A stretch of DNA of 64,000 nt from Micromonospora matsumotoense (GTDB lineage Bacteria > Actinomycetota > Actinomycetes > Mycobacteriales > Micromonosporaceae): positions 1 to 64,000 of the forward strand of contig NZ_FMCU01000017.1 in the NCBI RefSeq assembly GCF_900091525.1, in the 5' to 3' direction. A model generated the notes under the pieces. That model did not search any database and was not told the DNA's origin. It saw only the letters and a list, made by a program, of their open reading frames with translations. The translations under genes were made by a program, and so were the position numbers. This document shows positions 26,086-34,860 of this stretch, piece by piece (the first letter of the stretch is position 1; every line of letters starts with the position of its first letter).

Positions 26086-27660
26086 TCACAGGACCAGGTC
26101 GAGCAGCAGTACGCCGGCGAAGCCGACCACCGAGATGATCGTCTCCAGCACCGACCAGCTCTTGATGGTCTGTCCCACGGTCAGCCCGAAGTACTCCTTG
26201 ACCAGCCAGAAGCCGGCGTCGTTGACGTGCGAGAAGAACAGCGACCCGCAGCCGACGGCCAGTGCCAGCAGCGCCACCTCCGGCCGGTCCAGGGTGGCCG
26301 CCAGCGGGGCGACGATGCCGGCGGCGGTGATCGTGGCGACCGTCGCGGAGCCGGTGGCGACCCGGATGCCGACGGCGACCAGCCAGCCCAGCAGCAACGG
26401 GGAGAGGTTGGCGTCCTTGGCCGCGTCGGCGACCAGGTTGCCCACCCCGGCGTCCACCAGCACCTGCTTGAAGCCACCACCGGCGGCGACGATCAGCAGG
26501 ATGCCGGCGATCGGCGGCAGCGAGCCGCCGAGCACCGAGGAGACCTGACTGCGGCTGAAGCCGGCCTGGTAGCCGAGGGTGAACATGGCGACGATCACGC
26601 CGGCCAGCAGCGCCACGATCGGGGTGCCGACGAGGTCGAGGGCCTGCCGGGCGAAGGTCCCCTCGGCCAGGGCCAGTTCGCCGACCGCGCGCAGCAGCAT
26701 CAGCACCACCGGCAGCAGCACGGTGAGCACCGCCGGCCAGAACCTCGGGGCACGCCGGGCGGTCTCGGTGCCGCTGTCGTCGACCGGCGCGCCCGGCCGA
26801 CCGGTGCCCGGGTTCACCAGGTCGTCGTCGGTGAGCAGGTCGCCGTCGACGTCGTCGCCGGCCCGTCCGCGCCCGGCGTCCGAACCGTCGGGTGTGCGGT
26901 CGCGGCGGGCGTCGGGGCTGCCGGGTCCCCGCCGGCCGCCACCGCTGGTGGCCGGCTGCCGGGTGGGCAGCAGTGCGGCAGGCGCGGTGGCCGGTACGTA
27001 CCGGGCGATGAAGTTGCCGAACACCGGGCCGGCGATGATCACGGTGGGGATGGCGATGATCAGGCCAAGGCCGAGGGTGAGCCCCAGGTCGGCGTTGAGC
27101 GAGGAGATCGCCACCAGGGGGCCGGGGTGCGGCGGGACGAGGCCGTGCAGTACCGACAGGCCGGCCAGCGCCGGGATGCCGATCTTCATCAGCGGCACGT
27201 CGGTGCGCAGCGAGACCAGCAGCACGATCGGCACCAGCAGCACCACGCCGACCTCGAAGAAGAGCGGCAGGCCGATCAGCGCGGCGACCCCGGCCATCGC
27301 CCAGGGCAGGGCGGTGCCGGAGACCCGCCCGACGACCCGGTTGACGATGCCGTCGGCCCCACCGGACTCGGCGAGCAGGCCACCGATCATCGCGCCGAGC
27401 GCGATCAGCAGCCCCACCCCGCCGACGGTGGAGCCGACCCCGGCGCTGAACGACGTGATCATCTTGTCGGGGGCCATGGTGGCGACCACGCCCAGCACCG
27501 CCGCGCCGAGGATCAGTGACAGGAAGGGGTGCACCTTGCCCCAGGCGATGAGCAGCACCACCGCGGCGATGCCCAGCAGGGCGGCCACGACGAGCTGGGC
27601 GTCACCGGCGCTGGTGGCCGGTTCCGCCGGTGCGGCGAGGAGAGTGAGCACGGTAATCAC
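26086..27660 (-). CDS. gntP: GntP-family gluconate:H+ symporter
   Basis: A 524-residue permease with about 12-14 membrane segments. Family signatures include GVGSTVGGVGLLIALGAMIG, HGLVPPHPGPL and GCGSLFFSHVNDAGFWLVKE. A roughly 80-residue hydrophilic, charged loop (about 235-315, Gly/Arg/Asp-rich) interrupts the middle and is not usual in GntP proteins. It lies downstream of and in the same orientation as the gluconate kinase gene, 39 nt apart, so the pair imports and phosphorylates gluconate. The start is GTG 27660. Confidence 0.92.
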   Translation of the reverse strand: MITVLTLLAAPAEPATSAGDAQLVVAALLGIAAVVLLIAWGKVHPFLSLILGAAVLGVVATMAPDKMITSFSAGVGSTVGGVGLLIALGAMIGGLLAESGGADGIVNRVVGRVSGTALPWAMAGVAALIGLPLFFEVGVVLLVPIVLLVSLRTDVPLMKIGIPALAGLSVLHGLVPPHPGPLVAISSLNADLGLTLGLGLIIAIPTVIIAGPVFGNFIARYVPATAPAALLPTRQPATSGGGRRGPGSPDARRDRTPDGSDAGRGRAGDDVDGDLLTDDDLVNPGTGRPGAPVDDSGTETARRAPRFWPAVLTVLLPVVLMLLRAVGELALAEGTFARQALDLVGTPIVALLAGVIVAMFTLGYQAGFSRSQVSSVLGGSLPPIAGILLIVAAGGGFKQVLVDAGVGNLVADAAKDANLSPLLLGWLVAVGIRVATGSATVATITAAGIVAPLAATLDRPEVALLALAVGCGSLFFSHVNDAGFWLVKEYFGLTVGQTIKSWSVLETIISVVGFAGVLLLDLVL

Positions 27661-27699
27661 GACCTTCGGACGGTGTCCGACCCGGTGCGGGGCGGGCGA

Positions 27700-29253
27700 T
27701 CACATGGGTGCGGGGGTGGGTGGCGGCTCCGCCGGCAGGCTGGGGGCCAGCCGGCGCAGCGACGCGAAGGTGGGCAGCAGCGCGTCGTACAGCTCGGAGT
27801 GCAGGGGGAGCAGGGCGGCGTAGGTGGCGGCGGCGGCCGGCTCGGGGCGTACCGTCTCGTCGATGCGCACCAGGTCGGCGGCGACGTCGATGGAGTCGAT
27901 CAGGCCGAGCGCCTGCATGCCGAGCAGCGCCGCGCCGAAGCTGGAGCCCTCGTGGCCGGCGGGGAACCGCACCGGCATGCCGAGCGCGTCGGCGAGCATC
28001 TGCCGCCACAACGGGCTGCGGGCGAACCCGCCGCTGGCGCGGACCTCGCGGACCTCGTTGCCGGCCGCCCGGACCGACGCCAAAACCAGGGCGAGCTGCT
28101 GGCAGACCCCCTCCAACGCGGCCCGGACGAGGTGTTCGCGGCGGTGCCCGTGGGTCAGCCCGACGTACGCCCCGCGCGGCAGCGCGCTCCAGTGCGGGGC
28201 CCGCTCGCTGAGCAGGTACGGCAGCATGATCAGCCCGCCGGAGCCGACCGGGGCGGTGGCGGCCAACGCCAGCAGCTCCTCCTCGCCGTGCTCGCCGAAC
28301 TCGGGGGCGAGCGCGTCGCCGGCCCACTGGAGCACGATCCCGCCGTTGTTGATCGCCCCGCCGACCACCCAGCGGTCCTCGGTGAGCGCATAGCAGAACA
28401 CCCCGCCGAGCGGGTCGACGGCGGGGCGTTCGACGGCCACCCGCATCGCCCCGGAGGTGCCGATGGAGCAGGCGACGACGCCGGGGCGTACCGCGCCGAG
28501 ACCCAGGTTGGCCAGCGGGCCGTCACCCGCGCCGACGACGAGCGGGGTGTCGGCGGGCAGGCCGGTGGCGATGGCGGCGCGGGCGGTGAGCCCCGGCAGC
28601 ACGGTGGTGGTGGGGACGAGTTGGGGTAGCTGCTCCTCGGTGATCCCGGCGATCCGCAGCGCCTGGGCGTCCCAGCCGAGCCGGTGGATGTCCATCAGGC
28701 CGGTGGCCGAGGCGACCGAGTGGTCGGTGACCAGCGCGTCGGCCAGCCGCAGCAGCACGTAGTCCTTGATGCCGACCCAGTGGGCGACCCGTTCGTGCAG
28801 TTTCGGCTCCTGCTCGGCGTACCAGAGGAGTTTGGACAGCGGGGCCATCGGGTGCACGGGGGTGCCGGTGCGCCGGTGCAGGGCCAGCCCCCAGGGCGCC
28901 GCGCGCAGCCGCTCGGCCTGGCTGCTGGCCCGGGAGTCTGCCCAGGTCACCGACGGGGTGAGCGGTACGCCGTCCGGGTCGAGGCCGATCAGGCTGTGCA
29001 TCGCGGTGCTGAACGACAGGCCGGCGATGCCGGCGCCCAACTCGGTGACGACGGTGCGGATGGTCTCCACCACCGCGTCGAAGATGAGCTGGGGGTCCTG
29101 CTCGGCGTAGCCGGGGTGCGGCTCGTCGAGGGGGTAGCCGACCGAGTGGCTGGCGAGTTGATGGCCGTCGACGTCGTACGCCACGGTCTTGGTGCTGGTG
29201 GTGCCGATGTCGACGCCGAGCACCACGCGGTGGCGCTGGTCCGGGCCGGTCAC
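27700..29253 (-). CDS. gntK: FGGY-family gluconokinase
   Basis: A 517-residue FGGY sugar kinase. The N-terminal ATPase motif VVLGVDIGTTSTKTVAYD, SFSTAMHSLIGLD and the C-terminal ASGGFARSPLWRQMLADALG fit the gluconate/xylulose kinase group. The substrate gluconate is inferred from the neighbouring GntP permease. GTG 29253 is chosen because GGGGGA lies just upstream and the FGGY domain begins ten residues later; the upstream in-frame extension to 29325 is unlikely to be translated. Confidence 0.88.
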   Translation of the reverse strand: MTGPDQRHRVVLGVDIGTTSTKTVAYDVDGHQLASHSVGYPLDEPHPGYAEQDPQLIFDAVVETIRTVVTELGAGIAGLSFSTAMHSLIGLDPDGVPLTPSVTWADSRASSQAERLRAAPWGLALHRRTGTPVHPMAPLSKLLWYAEQEPKLHERVAHWVGIKDYVLLRLADALVTDHSVASATGLMDIHRLGWDAQALRIAGITEEQLPQLVPTTTVLPGLTARAAIATGLPADTPLVVGAGDGPLANLGLGAVRPGVVACSIGTSGAMRVAVERPAVDPLGGVFCYALTEDRWVVGGAINNGGIVLQWAGDALAPEFGEHGEEELLALAATAPVGSGGLIMLPYLLSERAPHWSALPRGAYVGLTHGHRREHLVRAALEGVCQQLALVLASVRAAGNEVREVRASGGFARSPLWRQMLADALGMPVRFPAGHEGSSFGAALLGMQALGLIDSIDVAADLVRIDETVRPEPAAAATYAALLPLHSELYDALLPTFASLRRLAPSLPAEPPPTPAPM

Positions 29254-29495
29254 GGGTCCCCCTTCGCGTCGGCGGTGCGGGCGCTGCGGCCCGGCTGCGG
29301 CTGACGTTACCCACGCCGGCCCCACCCCGCACGGCGTCGGACCGGAACGTGGGTCACCGTGCGATGCGCCACTCTGGGAGGAAATTCATCCCCCGATCGG
29401 GTGGTAAACCCGCAATGTCGGGTCCGTCGGGCTTGTCTCCGCCGTTGAGCCGGGTGAACACCCCGGTTGGTGGCTCGCGCGGCGGAGGGATCGGC

Positions 29496-30581
29496 GTGGC
29501 GATGACTGATTCGACGGGTTCCACCTGGCGTTACACCTGGGCACGCCAGCAGAATGAACGACGACGGCGGGCCTTCCGTACCGTGGAGCGGGCCTGGCGA
29601 CGCCGCGACGACGAACTGCGTCGGCTGCGTGCCCTCGCCGTCGGCCTGCGGGGCACGGCGTCGGCCGGTGTCGGCCTGCCGCTGGCGTTGAGTCCCGGCG
29701 AGGCCGTCCTCTGGACGATGCCCGGCGCCCAACTGGTCGAACTCCGGCACACCGCCGTGCTGCCCGCCCCCGACCTGGTCGTCGAGGCGGACCCGGGGCG
29801 GCTGCGCCACCGGCTGCCCGACGGGGTGCGGGTCACGGACGCCGGCATCGCGGTGGTCACCAACCGTCGACTGGTCCTGGTCGGCGGGCGCGGCCGGCGC
29901 GACTGGGCGTACGGGAAGATGACCGGGCTGCTGCACGACCCGGCGGCCCCGGTCACCCTGATCCAGGTCCTGGACCGGCGGCAGACCTCCGGCCTGCTGC
30001 TGCCGCCGGGCGCGGCGGCCGAGTTCCGGTTCGTGCTCACCCTGGCCTTCGCCGACGCCATCGAGCACCGGGCCGCCGTCCTCGCCCAACTCGACGAGCT
30101 GATCGCCACGCACGCCGAGACCACGCCGTTCCGGCCGGCGATCGCCACCCCCGCGCAGGCCCGGATCAGCGCCCGTATCCCGGGCGGTCGACGTACCGTC
30201 GCGGTGGCCGCCATGCTGACCCTGGTGGTGCCGGCGGTGCTGGTCGAGTCCGACCCGCCGGTCACCCCGGAGGTGGCGGCGGCGGCCACCGCCGCGCCTG
30301 CCCCGCCCCGCACCCGCCCCCCGTCGCCCGCCCCGTCACCGTCCGTGGTGCGGGAGCGGCGTTGCGGGGCGCCGGCCAACCCGATGGGGTACGACTACTG
30401 CGGCGGCGACCGGGTCCGCGAGCCCGACCACCGGGTCTGCGACTGGTTCGACTGCGTGCCGCAGTTCTGGGCCGGGCACGGTTACCTGGTGTTGTGCCGC
30501 GACGGCGCGGTCAGCCTGACCGGCGGTCGGCCGAAGCCCTGCGCCGGCCACGACGGGGTACGCCGTACCGTCGACCGCTGA
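29496..30581 (+). CDS. Single-TM protein with Cys-rich extracellular domain
   Basis: A 361-residue protein. The N-terminal 230 residues are soluble and Arg-rich, and include a PH-like beta region (VLWTMPGAQLVELRHTAVL, GIAVVTNRRLVLVGG). A membrane segment follows near 235-255, then a Pro/Ala/Thr/Ser linker and a 70-residue Cys-rich tail (CGAPANPMGYDYCGG to CAGHDGVRR). The tail resembles the DUF3761-like extracellular domain seen in other actinobacterial surface proteins, though I am not certain. GGAGGG lies 6 nt before GTG 29496; ATG 29502 in the same frame is an alternative. Confidence 0.7.
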   Translation: MAMTDSTGSTWRYTWARQQNERRRRAFRTVERAWRRRDDELRRLRALAVGLRGTASAGVGLPLALSPGEAVLWTMPGAQLVELRHTAVLPAPDLVVEADPGRLRHRLPDGVRVTDAGIAVVTNRRLVLVGGRGRRDWAYGKMTGLLHDPAAPVTLIQVLDRRQTSGLLLPPGAAAEFRFVLTLAFADAIEHRAAVLAQLDELIATHAETTPFRPAIATPAQARISARIPGGRRTVAVAAMLTLVVPAVLVESDPPVTPEVAAAATAAPAPPRTRPPSPAPSPSVVRERRCGAPANPMGYDYCGGDRVREPDHRVCDWFDCVPQFWAGHGYLVLCRDGAVSLTGGRPKPCAGHDGVRRTVDR

Positions 30582-30622
30582 CCGGTCGACCCGCCCCGTC
30601 GGCCCGGCTTCTTCGGTGGTTC

Positions 30623-30713
30623 CGGCTCTGCTGTCGGCCCAGCCCGTCCGCCGCTCCTGCTCTGCTGCCGTAGCCGGCCCGTCTGCTGCTTGCGGCTCTG
30701 CTGTCAGCCCAGC
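30623..30713. repeat. Direct repeat of 21 bp, 70 bp apart
   Basis: CGGCTCTGCTGTC-GGCCCAGC at 30623-30643 recurs with one change (A for G after GTC) at 30693-30713, in the gap between convergent genes. No function is assigned. Confidence 0.7.
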
Positions 30714-30729
30714 GGAGCCCCGCTCACGG

Positions 30730-31158
30730 TCAGGACGGTGGGGTCAGGTCCGGCACGGTGAGGCTGCCGTCCTCGGCGAGCGGGAAGCCCGGGTTCCAGG
30801 CGATCTCCCACAGGTGACCGTCCGGGTCGGTGAAGCAGCCGGCGTACCCGCCGTAGAAGGTCTCCGCCGCCGGCCGGGTGATCCGGGCCCCGGCGTGTGC
30901 GGCGACGGTCAGGATGTCGTCCACCTCGGCCCGGGAGTGGACGTTGTGCGCCAGTGACGCCGCCCCCGGGCCGGCGTCGGCCACCCCGGCGTCGGCGGCC
31001 AGCGCGGCCCGCCCCCAGAGCACCACGGCCAGCCCGCCGGCCTGGAAGAAGACCGTTTCCTGCACCTCCTGGCCGCGCCAGCCGAGCCGCTCGTAGAAGG
31101 CGCGGGCCCGGGGCAGGTCGGCGACCCCGAGCGTGACCAGACTGATCCGCTGCTCCAT
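30730..31158 (-). CDS. VOC-family (glyoxalase-like) protein
   Basis: A 142-residue vicinal-oxygen-chelate protein with two beta-alpha-beta-beta-beta modules: ISLVTLGVADLPRARAFYER and GGYAGCFTDPDGHLWEIAWN. The conserved Glu in WEIAWNP is a likely metal ligand. It could be a dioxygenase, a glyoxalase or a resistance-type binding protein; nothing nearby decides. TACGGT ends 6 nt before the ATG, so the mRNA is probably leaderless. Confidence 0.9.
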   Translation of the reverse strand: MEQRISLVTLGVADLPRARAFYERLGWRGQEVQETVFFQAGGLAVVLWGRAALAADAGVADAGPGAASLAHNVHSRAEVDDILTVAAHAGARITRPAAETFYGGYAGCFTDPDGHLWEIAWNPGFPLAEDGSLTVPDLTPPS

Positions 31159-31164
31159 CCCCGG

Positions 31165-31170
31165 ACCGTA
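31165..31170 (-). promoter_or_regulatory. -10 hexamer of the VOC gene
   Basis: TACGGT on the minus strand ends 6 nt before ATG 31158. Confidence 0.4.
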
Positions 31171-31237
31171 CCCCCGGACGGATCGAGGGATGTCGGCCGG
31201 CCCGGGCGGGCCGAGGGGTGCCTCGTCGCCGGAGGGT

Positions 31238-31259
31238 CGAGGTAGTGGCCGCTACCTCG
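31238..31259. promoter_or_regulatory. Palindrome between divergent VOC and yidD genes
   Basis: CGAGGTAG (31238-31245) and CTACCTCG (31252-31259) are perfect inverted arms with a 6-nt centre, located between two divergent start codons. It is a candidate operator. Confidence 0.45.
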
Positions 31260-31365
31260 CCCACGGGAGCACCGCCGGGGCGGCAAGCGCGTGCCGGGGC
31301 AGGGTGGGCTGGTCGGACAGCGCCCGGCCGCCGGCCTTCCGTCGTGGTGGCGCGGCCGTCGCATC

Positions 31366-31749
31366 ATGTACGGCGTGATCCATTTCAAGCGCAAGCAGCG
31401 CAAGAAGAAGCGCGACTGGTGCGACGCCGACTGCGACGTCTGCGACTGCGACGGCCTGCCCTGCTGTGACTTCGGGCTGTTCTCGTTCCTGCTCACCCTC
31501 GGCGCGACCACGGCCCGGGTGAGCCGGGCGCCGGTGGTCGACCGGGCGGGCCGGGCCGCGATCCTCGGTTACCGTCGCTGGTTGTCGCACCGCTGGCCGG
31601 GCCAGTGCCGCTACACCCCGACGTGCAGCGCCTACGGCCTGACCGCCGTCGAGCGGTACGGCCTGGCCGTCGGCGGGCGGATGGCGGCGGACCGGCTGCG
31701 CCGCTGCCGGCCGGGTGTCCCACGCGGCACCCACGACCCGGTCCACTGA
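31366..31749 (+). CDS. yidD: Membrane protein insertion efficiency factor YidD
   Basis: A 127-residue YidD protein. The family core YRRWLSHRWPGQCRYTPTCS-AYG occupies about residues 68-95. An N-terminal extension of about 45 residues is basic and then strikingly Cys/Asp-rich (WCDADCDVCDCDGLPCCD), which is absent from the canonical copy that neighbours rnpA-yidC. None of rnpA, yidC or rpmH is nearby, so this is a stand-alone paralogue. The cysteines could bind metal. ATG 31366 or GTG 31375 could be the start. Confidence 0.9.
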   Translation: MYGVIHFKRKQRKKKRDWCDADCDVCDCDGLPCCDFGLFSFLLTLGATTARVSRAPVVDRAGRAAILGYRRWLSHRWPGQCRYTPTCSAYGLTAVERYGLAVGGRMAADRLRRCRPGVPRGTHDPVH

Positions 31750-31861
31750 CAACCCACGGGCCCGGCTGCCGGCACGTGCGTCTGCGGCGTCGACGGCCGC
31801 CCGTGGCCGACGGCCGCCCGGTGCTCGCCCCGACCAGGGGAACACCGTGTGCGGGCGGCCG

Positions 31862-32098
31862 TCACGACGTCACGTCCCGGTAGACCTCGACGTCGTAGAT
31901 GAGCCGGACGGGCTCGCCGTTGGTGACGCCGACGAAGACGGGCTCTGCGGCGGGGGTGCGCCCCCGCCGCCAGACCTCGGCGCGGGCGGCGTCGCGGGAC
32001 TCGCGGTGGGTCTTTCCGGCCCGGTGCAGCTCCACCACCCGGCGCGCGGTGAGCCGGTCGCTGTCCAGTTGTATCCGCATCAGCGGCACGGTCACCAC
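31862..32098 (-). CDS. Small hypothetical protein
   Basis: An unrecognised 78-residue soluble protein with a helical, Arg-rich N-terminal half (RLTARRVVELHRAGKTHRES) and a beta-strand C-terminal half (PVFVGVTNGEPVRLIYDVEV). GGAAGGA lies just before a cluster of in-frame GTG codons (32098, 32095), so the exact start is uncertain; ATG 32080 is also possible. It is divergent from the TetR gene and may share its operator. Confidence 0.55.
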   Translation of the reverse strand: MVTVPLMRIQLDSDRLTARRVVELHRAGKTHRESRDAARAEVWRRGRTPAAEPVFVGVTNGEPVRLIYDVEVYRDVTS

Positions 32099-32157
32099 CG
32101 TCCTTCCGGGAGAGCCACACCGCTCACCGGGGGTGCGGCCGGCGGCATGCCCGAGTC

Positions 32158-32178
32158 TAATCTAACAGCGTTAAATTA
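32158..32178. promoter_or_regulatory. TetR-type operator
   Basis: Inverted arms TAATCTAAC (32158-32166) and GTTAAATTA (32170-32178), matching at 8 of 9 positions with centre AGC, form an A+T-rich palindrome in a G+C-rich genome. It overlaps the -35 position of the TetR promoter and lies between two divergent genes. Confidence 0.7.
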
Positions 32179-32192
32179 AGTGGCCACGGTAC

Positions 32193-32198
32193 TAGGAT
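32193..32198 (+). promoter_or_regulatory. -10 hexamer of the TetR gene
   Basis: TAGGAT ends 7 nt before GTG 32206 and covers the alternative ATG at 32197, which therefore cannot be the start if this is the promoter. Confidence 0.55.
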
Positions 32199-32205
32199 GC
32201 TGCAG

Positions 32206-32931
32206 GTGGACGCGACCGAATTGAGCGGGCGACCGGCCGGGCGGCACGAAGGCCGGGCCGACGGCAGGGCCGGCACGGTCTGGCTGCGCGAGGAGCCGGT
32301 CCGCAACCGCCGGACCACCCCGCTGACCCGGGAGCGGATCGTGGCGGCGGCCGTGGCCCTGCTCGACCGGCACGGCGTGGACGGGTTGACCATGCGCCGG
32401 TTGGCGGAGCGCCTCACGGTCACCCCGACGGCCCTCTACTGGCACGTGACCACCAAGGAGGACGTCCTCGACCTGGCCGTCGACGAGATCTTCGGCGAGG
32501 TGCCGCTGCCCGCTGCCGACGCCGACTGGCGGGCCGACGTACGCACGCTGGCCTCCGGGTGGCGGGCGGCGATGCTCCGCCACCCCTGGGCGCCCAGCCT
32601 GATCGGCCGACCGATGCTCGGCCCGCACGTCCTCGCCCGCACGGAGTTCCTGCAGGCGGCGTTGGTCCGCGCCGGGTTCACCGGCGTCCACCTGGCCGTG
32701 GTGACCCGGCTCGTGGCCAACTACGTGATCGGCGCGGCGCTCACCGAGGCCACCTGGCGGCGGACCGACGATCCCGAGGTACGCGCCGACGCCCGTCGAC
32801 ACCTCGTGGCGAACGCCGACGCCTACCCCACCCTCATCGCCGCCGGCCACCTCGACGACGGACAGTGGAGCGACGAGGACCTCTTCGTCCGGGGCCTCGA
32901 CGCCATCCTCGCCACCCACCCGGGCAGCTGA
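32206..32931 (+). CDS. TetR-family transcriptional regulator
   Basis: A 241-residue repressor. The HTH (about residues 35-85) reads RERIVAAAVALLDRHGVDGL and LAERLTVTPTALYWHVTTKE. The C-terminal ligand domain resembles the TetR_C_1 group of drug-responsive repressors. An A+T-rich palindrome directly upstream suggests autoregulation and possibly control of the divergent 78-residue gene. The downstream phosphotransferase gene has its own promoter. I chose GTG 32206 because the -10 hexamer would put the transcript start there. Confidence 0.9.
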   Translation: MDATELSGRPAGRHEGRADGRAGTVWLREEPVRNRRTTPLTRERIVAAAVALLDRHGVDGLTMRRLAERLTVTPTALYWHVTTKEDVLDLAVDEIFGEVPLPAADADWRADVRTLASGWRAAMLRHPWAPSLIGRPMLGPHVLARTEFLQAALVRAGFTGVHLAVVTRLVANYVIGAALTEATWRRTDDPEVRADARRHLVANADAYPTLIAAGHLDDGQWSDEDLFVRGLDAILATHPGS

Positions 32932-33007
32932 CCGCCACCCACCCGGGCTGACCGCTGCCGGACGGAGCCCCGGCGATATTCGGCTCGCCTGTCGGGCGGG
33001 TCGTCGC

Positions 33008-33013
33008 TACCGT
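33008..33013 (+). promoter_or_regulatory. -10 hexamer of the APH-family gene
   Basis: TACCGT ends 7 nt before ATG 33021, leaderless geometry. Confidence 0.4.
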
Positions 33014-33020
33014 CCGGGGC

Positions 33021-34184
33021 ATGTCCCGCACCATCCGACTCGTCCTCGTCGATACCACCGGCCGAACGCTGGGCGCGCTGCCCGACTTCGACGTGCCGGT
33101 GCCCTGGTGGCAGGACACGGTGGCGGTCGTCGCCGGGGCCCGTGCGGCGTACGGCGTCGAGGTGACCGTGCTGCGGGTGCTCGCCGGGCAGCGCGGCCGG
33201 CCACCCGGGGGTCACGTCAGCTACCTGGCCGAGGCGGCCGGGCCGGTGGGCGTACCGCTGCTGCCGGCGGAGGCGGTGGAGCCGGCGGCGCATCCGCTGC
33301 GGGTGCCCTACGCGCAGCCGGGCGGGCCGGCGGCGAGCCTGGCCTGGGCCGCCGCGCAGCTCGACCGGTTGGGCCGGCCGGCGACGGCGGTCACCCAGGA
33401 GCGCACCTGGAACCTGTCGGCGATCTGGCGGCTCGACGGGCCGCACGGCATCGCCTGGCTCAAGCAGGTGCCGGTGTTCTTCCGGCACGAGGCGGCGGTG
33501 CTGCGGCTGCTGGCCGACGACCCGGCCACGCCGACGCTGCTCGCCGCCGCCGACGAGGGGCGGATGCTGCTCGACCACGTGCCGGGGGAGGATCGTTACG
33601 GCGCCGACGCCGCCGAACGCGCCGCGATCGCCGCCGCACACCATGCCCTCCAGGTACGCACGACGCCCACCCTCGACCGGCTGATCGCCGCCGGGGTGCC
33701 GGACCAGCGCGGCGTCGCCCTGGCCCGGTGGCTACGCGCGACGCTCGCCCCACATCCCGCCGCCGACCCGCTCCTCGCCGGACTGGAGGCGCGGCTCGAC
33801 GAGGTGGCCCGGTGCGGGCTGCCGGACACCGTCGTGCACGGCGACCTGCACCCCGGCAACGTCCGCGCCGACGGGTCGCGGCACACCATCATCGACTGGG
33901 GTGACTCGTTCGTCGGGCACCCGGCCTTCGACATCCTCCGGCTGACCGAACAGTTGCCCGCCGAGCCGGCCGCCGCCCTGGTGGCCGACTGGTGCGCGCG
34001 TTGGCGGGCCGACGTGCCCGGCTGCCGGCCGGAGCGGGCGGTGACGCTGCTGCGGTCGGTGGCCTGGCTGCGGATGGCGGCCGTGTACGCGATGTTCCTC
34101 GCCGGCATCGAGCCGAGCGAACGGATCTATCACGTCAAGGACGTGCCGGAGAACCTGGCGCGGGCGGCGGCCGAGCCGGTCTGA
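33021..34184 (+). CDS. Aminoglycoside phosphotransferase-family kinase
   Basis: A 387-residue protein. The C-terminal APH-type kinase domain (about 125-385) has the catalytic loop VVHGDLHPGNV and the metal-binding HTIIDWGDSF. The N-terminal 110 residues look like a Nudix-like alpha/beta fold (IRLVLVDTTGRTLGALPD, VAGARAAYGVEVTVLRVLAG) without a recognisable Nudix box, so probably inactive or a binding domain. Whether it phosphorylates a drug, a sugar or another small molecule cannot be told. Confidence 0.85.
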   Translation: MSRTIRLVLVDTTGRTLGALPDFDVPVPWWQDTVAVVAGARAAYGVEVTVLRVLAGQRGRPPGGHVSYLAEAAGPVGVPLLPAEAVEPAAHPLRVPYAQPGGPAASLAWAAAQLDRLGRPATAVTQERTWNLSAIWRLDGPHGIAWLKQVPVFFRHEAAVLRLLADDPATPTLLAAADEGRMLLDHVPGEDRYGADAAERAAIAAAHHALQVRTTPTLDRLIAAGVPDQRGVALARWLRATLAPHPAADPLLAGLEARLDEVARCGLPDTVVHGDLHPGNVRADGSRHTIIDWGDSFVGHPAFDILRLTEQLPAEPAAALVADWCARWRADVPGCRPERAVTLLRSVAWLRMAAVYAMFLAGIEPSERIYHVKDVPENLARAAAEPV

Positions 34185-34198
34185 CCGCCCCGGCGGGC

Positions 34199-34246
34199 GG
34201 CAGCCGAGATGTGCCGACCCCACCGCGTCAGGCAGCCGAGATGTGC
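34199..34246. repeat. 16-bp direct repeat
   Basis: GGCAGCCGAGATGTGC occurs at 34199-34214 and again at 34231-34246 in the intergenic gap. Confidence 0.85.
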
Positions 34247-34347
34247 AGGTGGGGGTCCAGGCTCTCCGTCGCGAACCGGGGTGCCGCCGCCCGCCGCCCC
34301 ACCGGGTCGGGAAGCCGTGGTGGCCGGGCGGACCGGGCGGCGGACCG

Positions 34348-34716
34348 TCACTCCGGCCGGTGGCAGACCGCCTCGACGTTGTTGCCGTCCGGGTCGCGGA
34401 CGAACGCGCCGAAGTAGGTCGGGTGGTATTCCGGCCACACCTTCGGGGCGTGCAGCACCTCGGCGCCGGCCGCCACCGCTGCGTCGTGGAACGCCCGGAC
34501 GGCGGCCCGGTCGGCGGCGGTGAAGGCGATGTGCGCCTCGTGGGCCGGGCCGGACACCGTGGTCGGGCTGAGCCAGAAGTCGGGCCGTTCGACGCCGTAG
34601 CCGACCACGTCGCCGTATTCCAACATCCGGCGGGCGCCCAGCGGGGCGAGGACGGCGTCGTAGAAGGCGAGGCTGGCGGGGATGTCGCGGGCCTGGATGC
34701 CCAGGTGGTCGAGCAC
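34348..34716 (-). CDS. VOC-family protein
   Basis: A 122-residue vicinal-oxygen-chelate protein with the paired signatures LDHLGIQARDIPASLAFYDA and YFGAFVRDPDGNNVEAVCH. The metal-ligand pattern (His near residue 4, Glu in NNVEAVCH) is compatible with an active enzyme. The substrate is unknown. The GTG start has GGGAG about 8 nt upstream. Confidence 0.9.
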   Translation of the reverse strand: MLDHLGIQARDIPASLAFYDAVLAPLGARRMLEYGDVVGYGVERPDFWLSPTTVSGPAHEAHIAFTAADRAAVRAFHDAAVAAGAEVLHAPKVWPEYHPTYFGAFVRDPDGNNVEAVCHRPE

Positions 34717-34860
34717 GATGGTCTCCCTCGATGTGGTTGCCGGCCCAGGCTAGAACGGACCTACGACACGGTCGCGGTCAAGAATGCCGCCCGGAGGCCC
34801 CGTCCGGGAGGAATTCGCCGGTAGGGTGCCGGGGACCGCCACAGCCAGCAAAGGTGCCGC

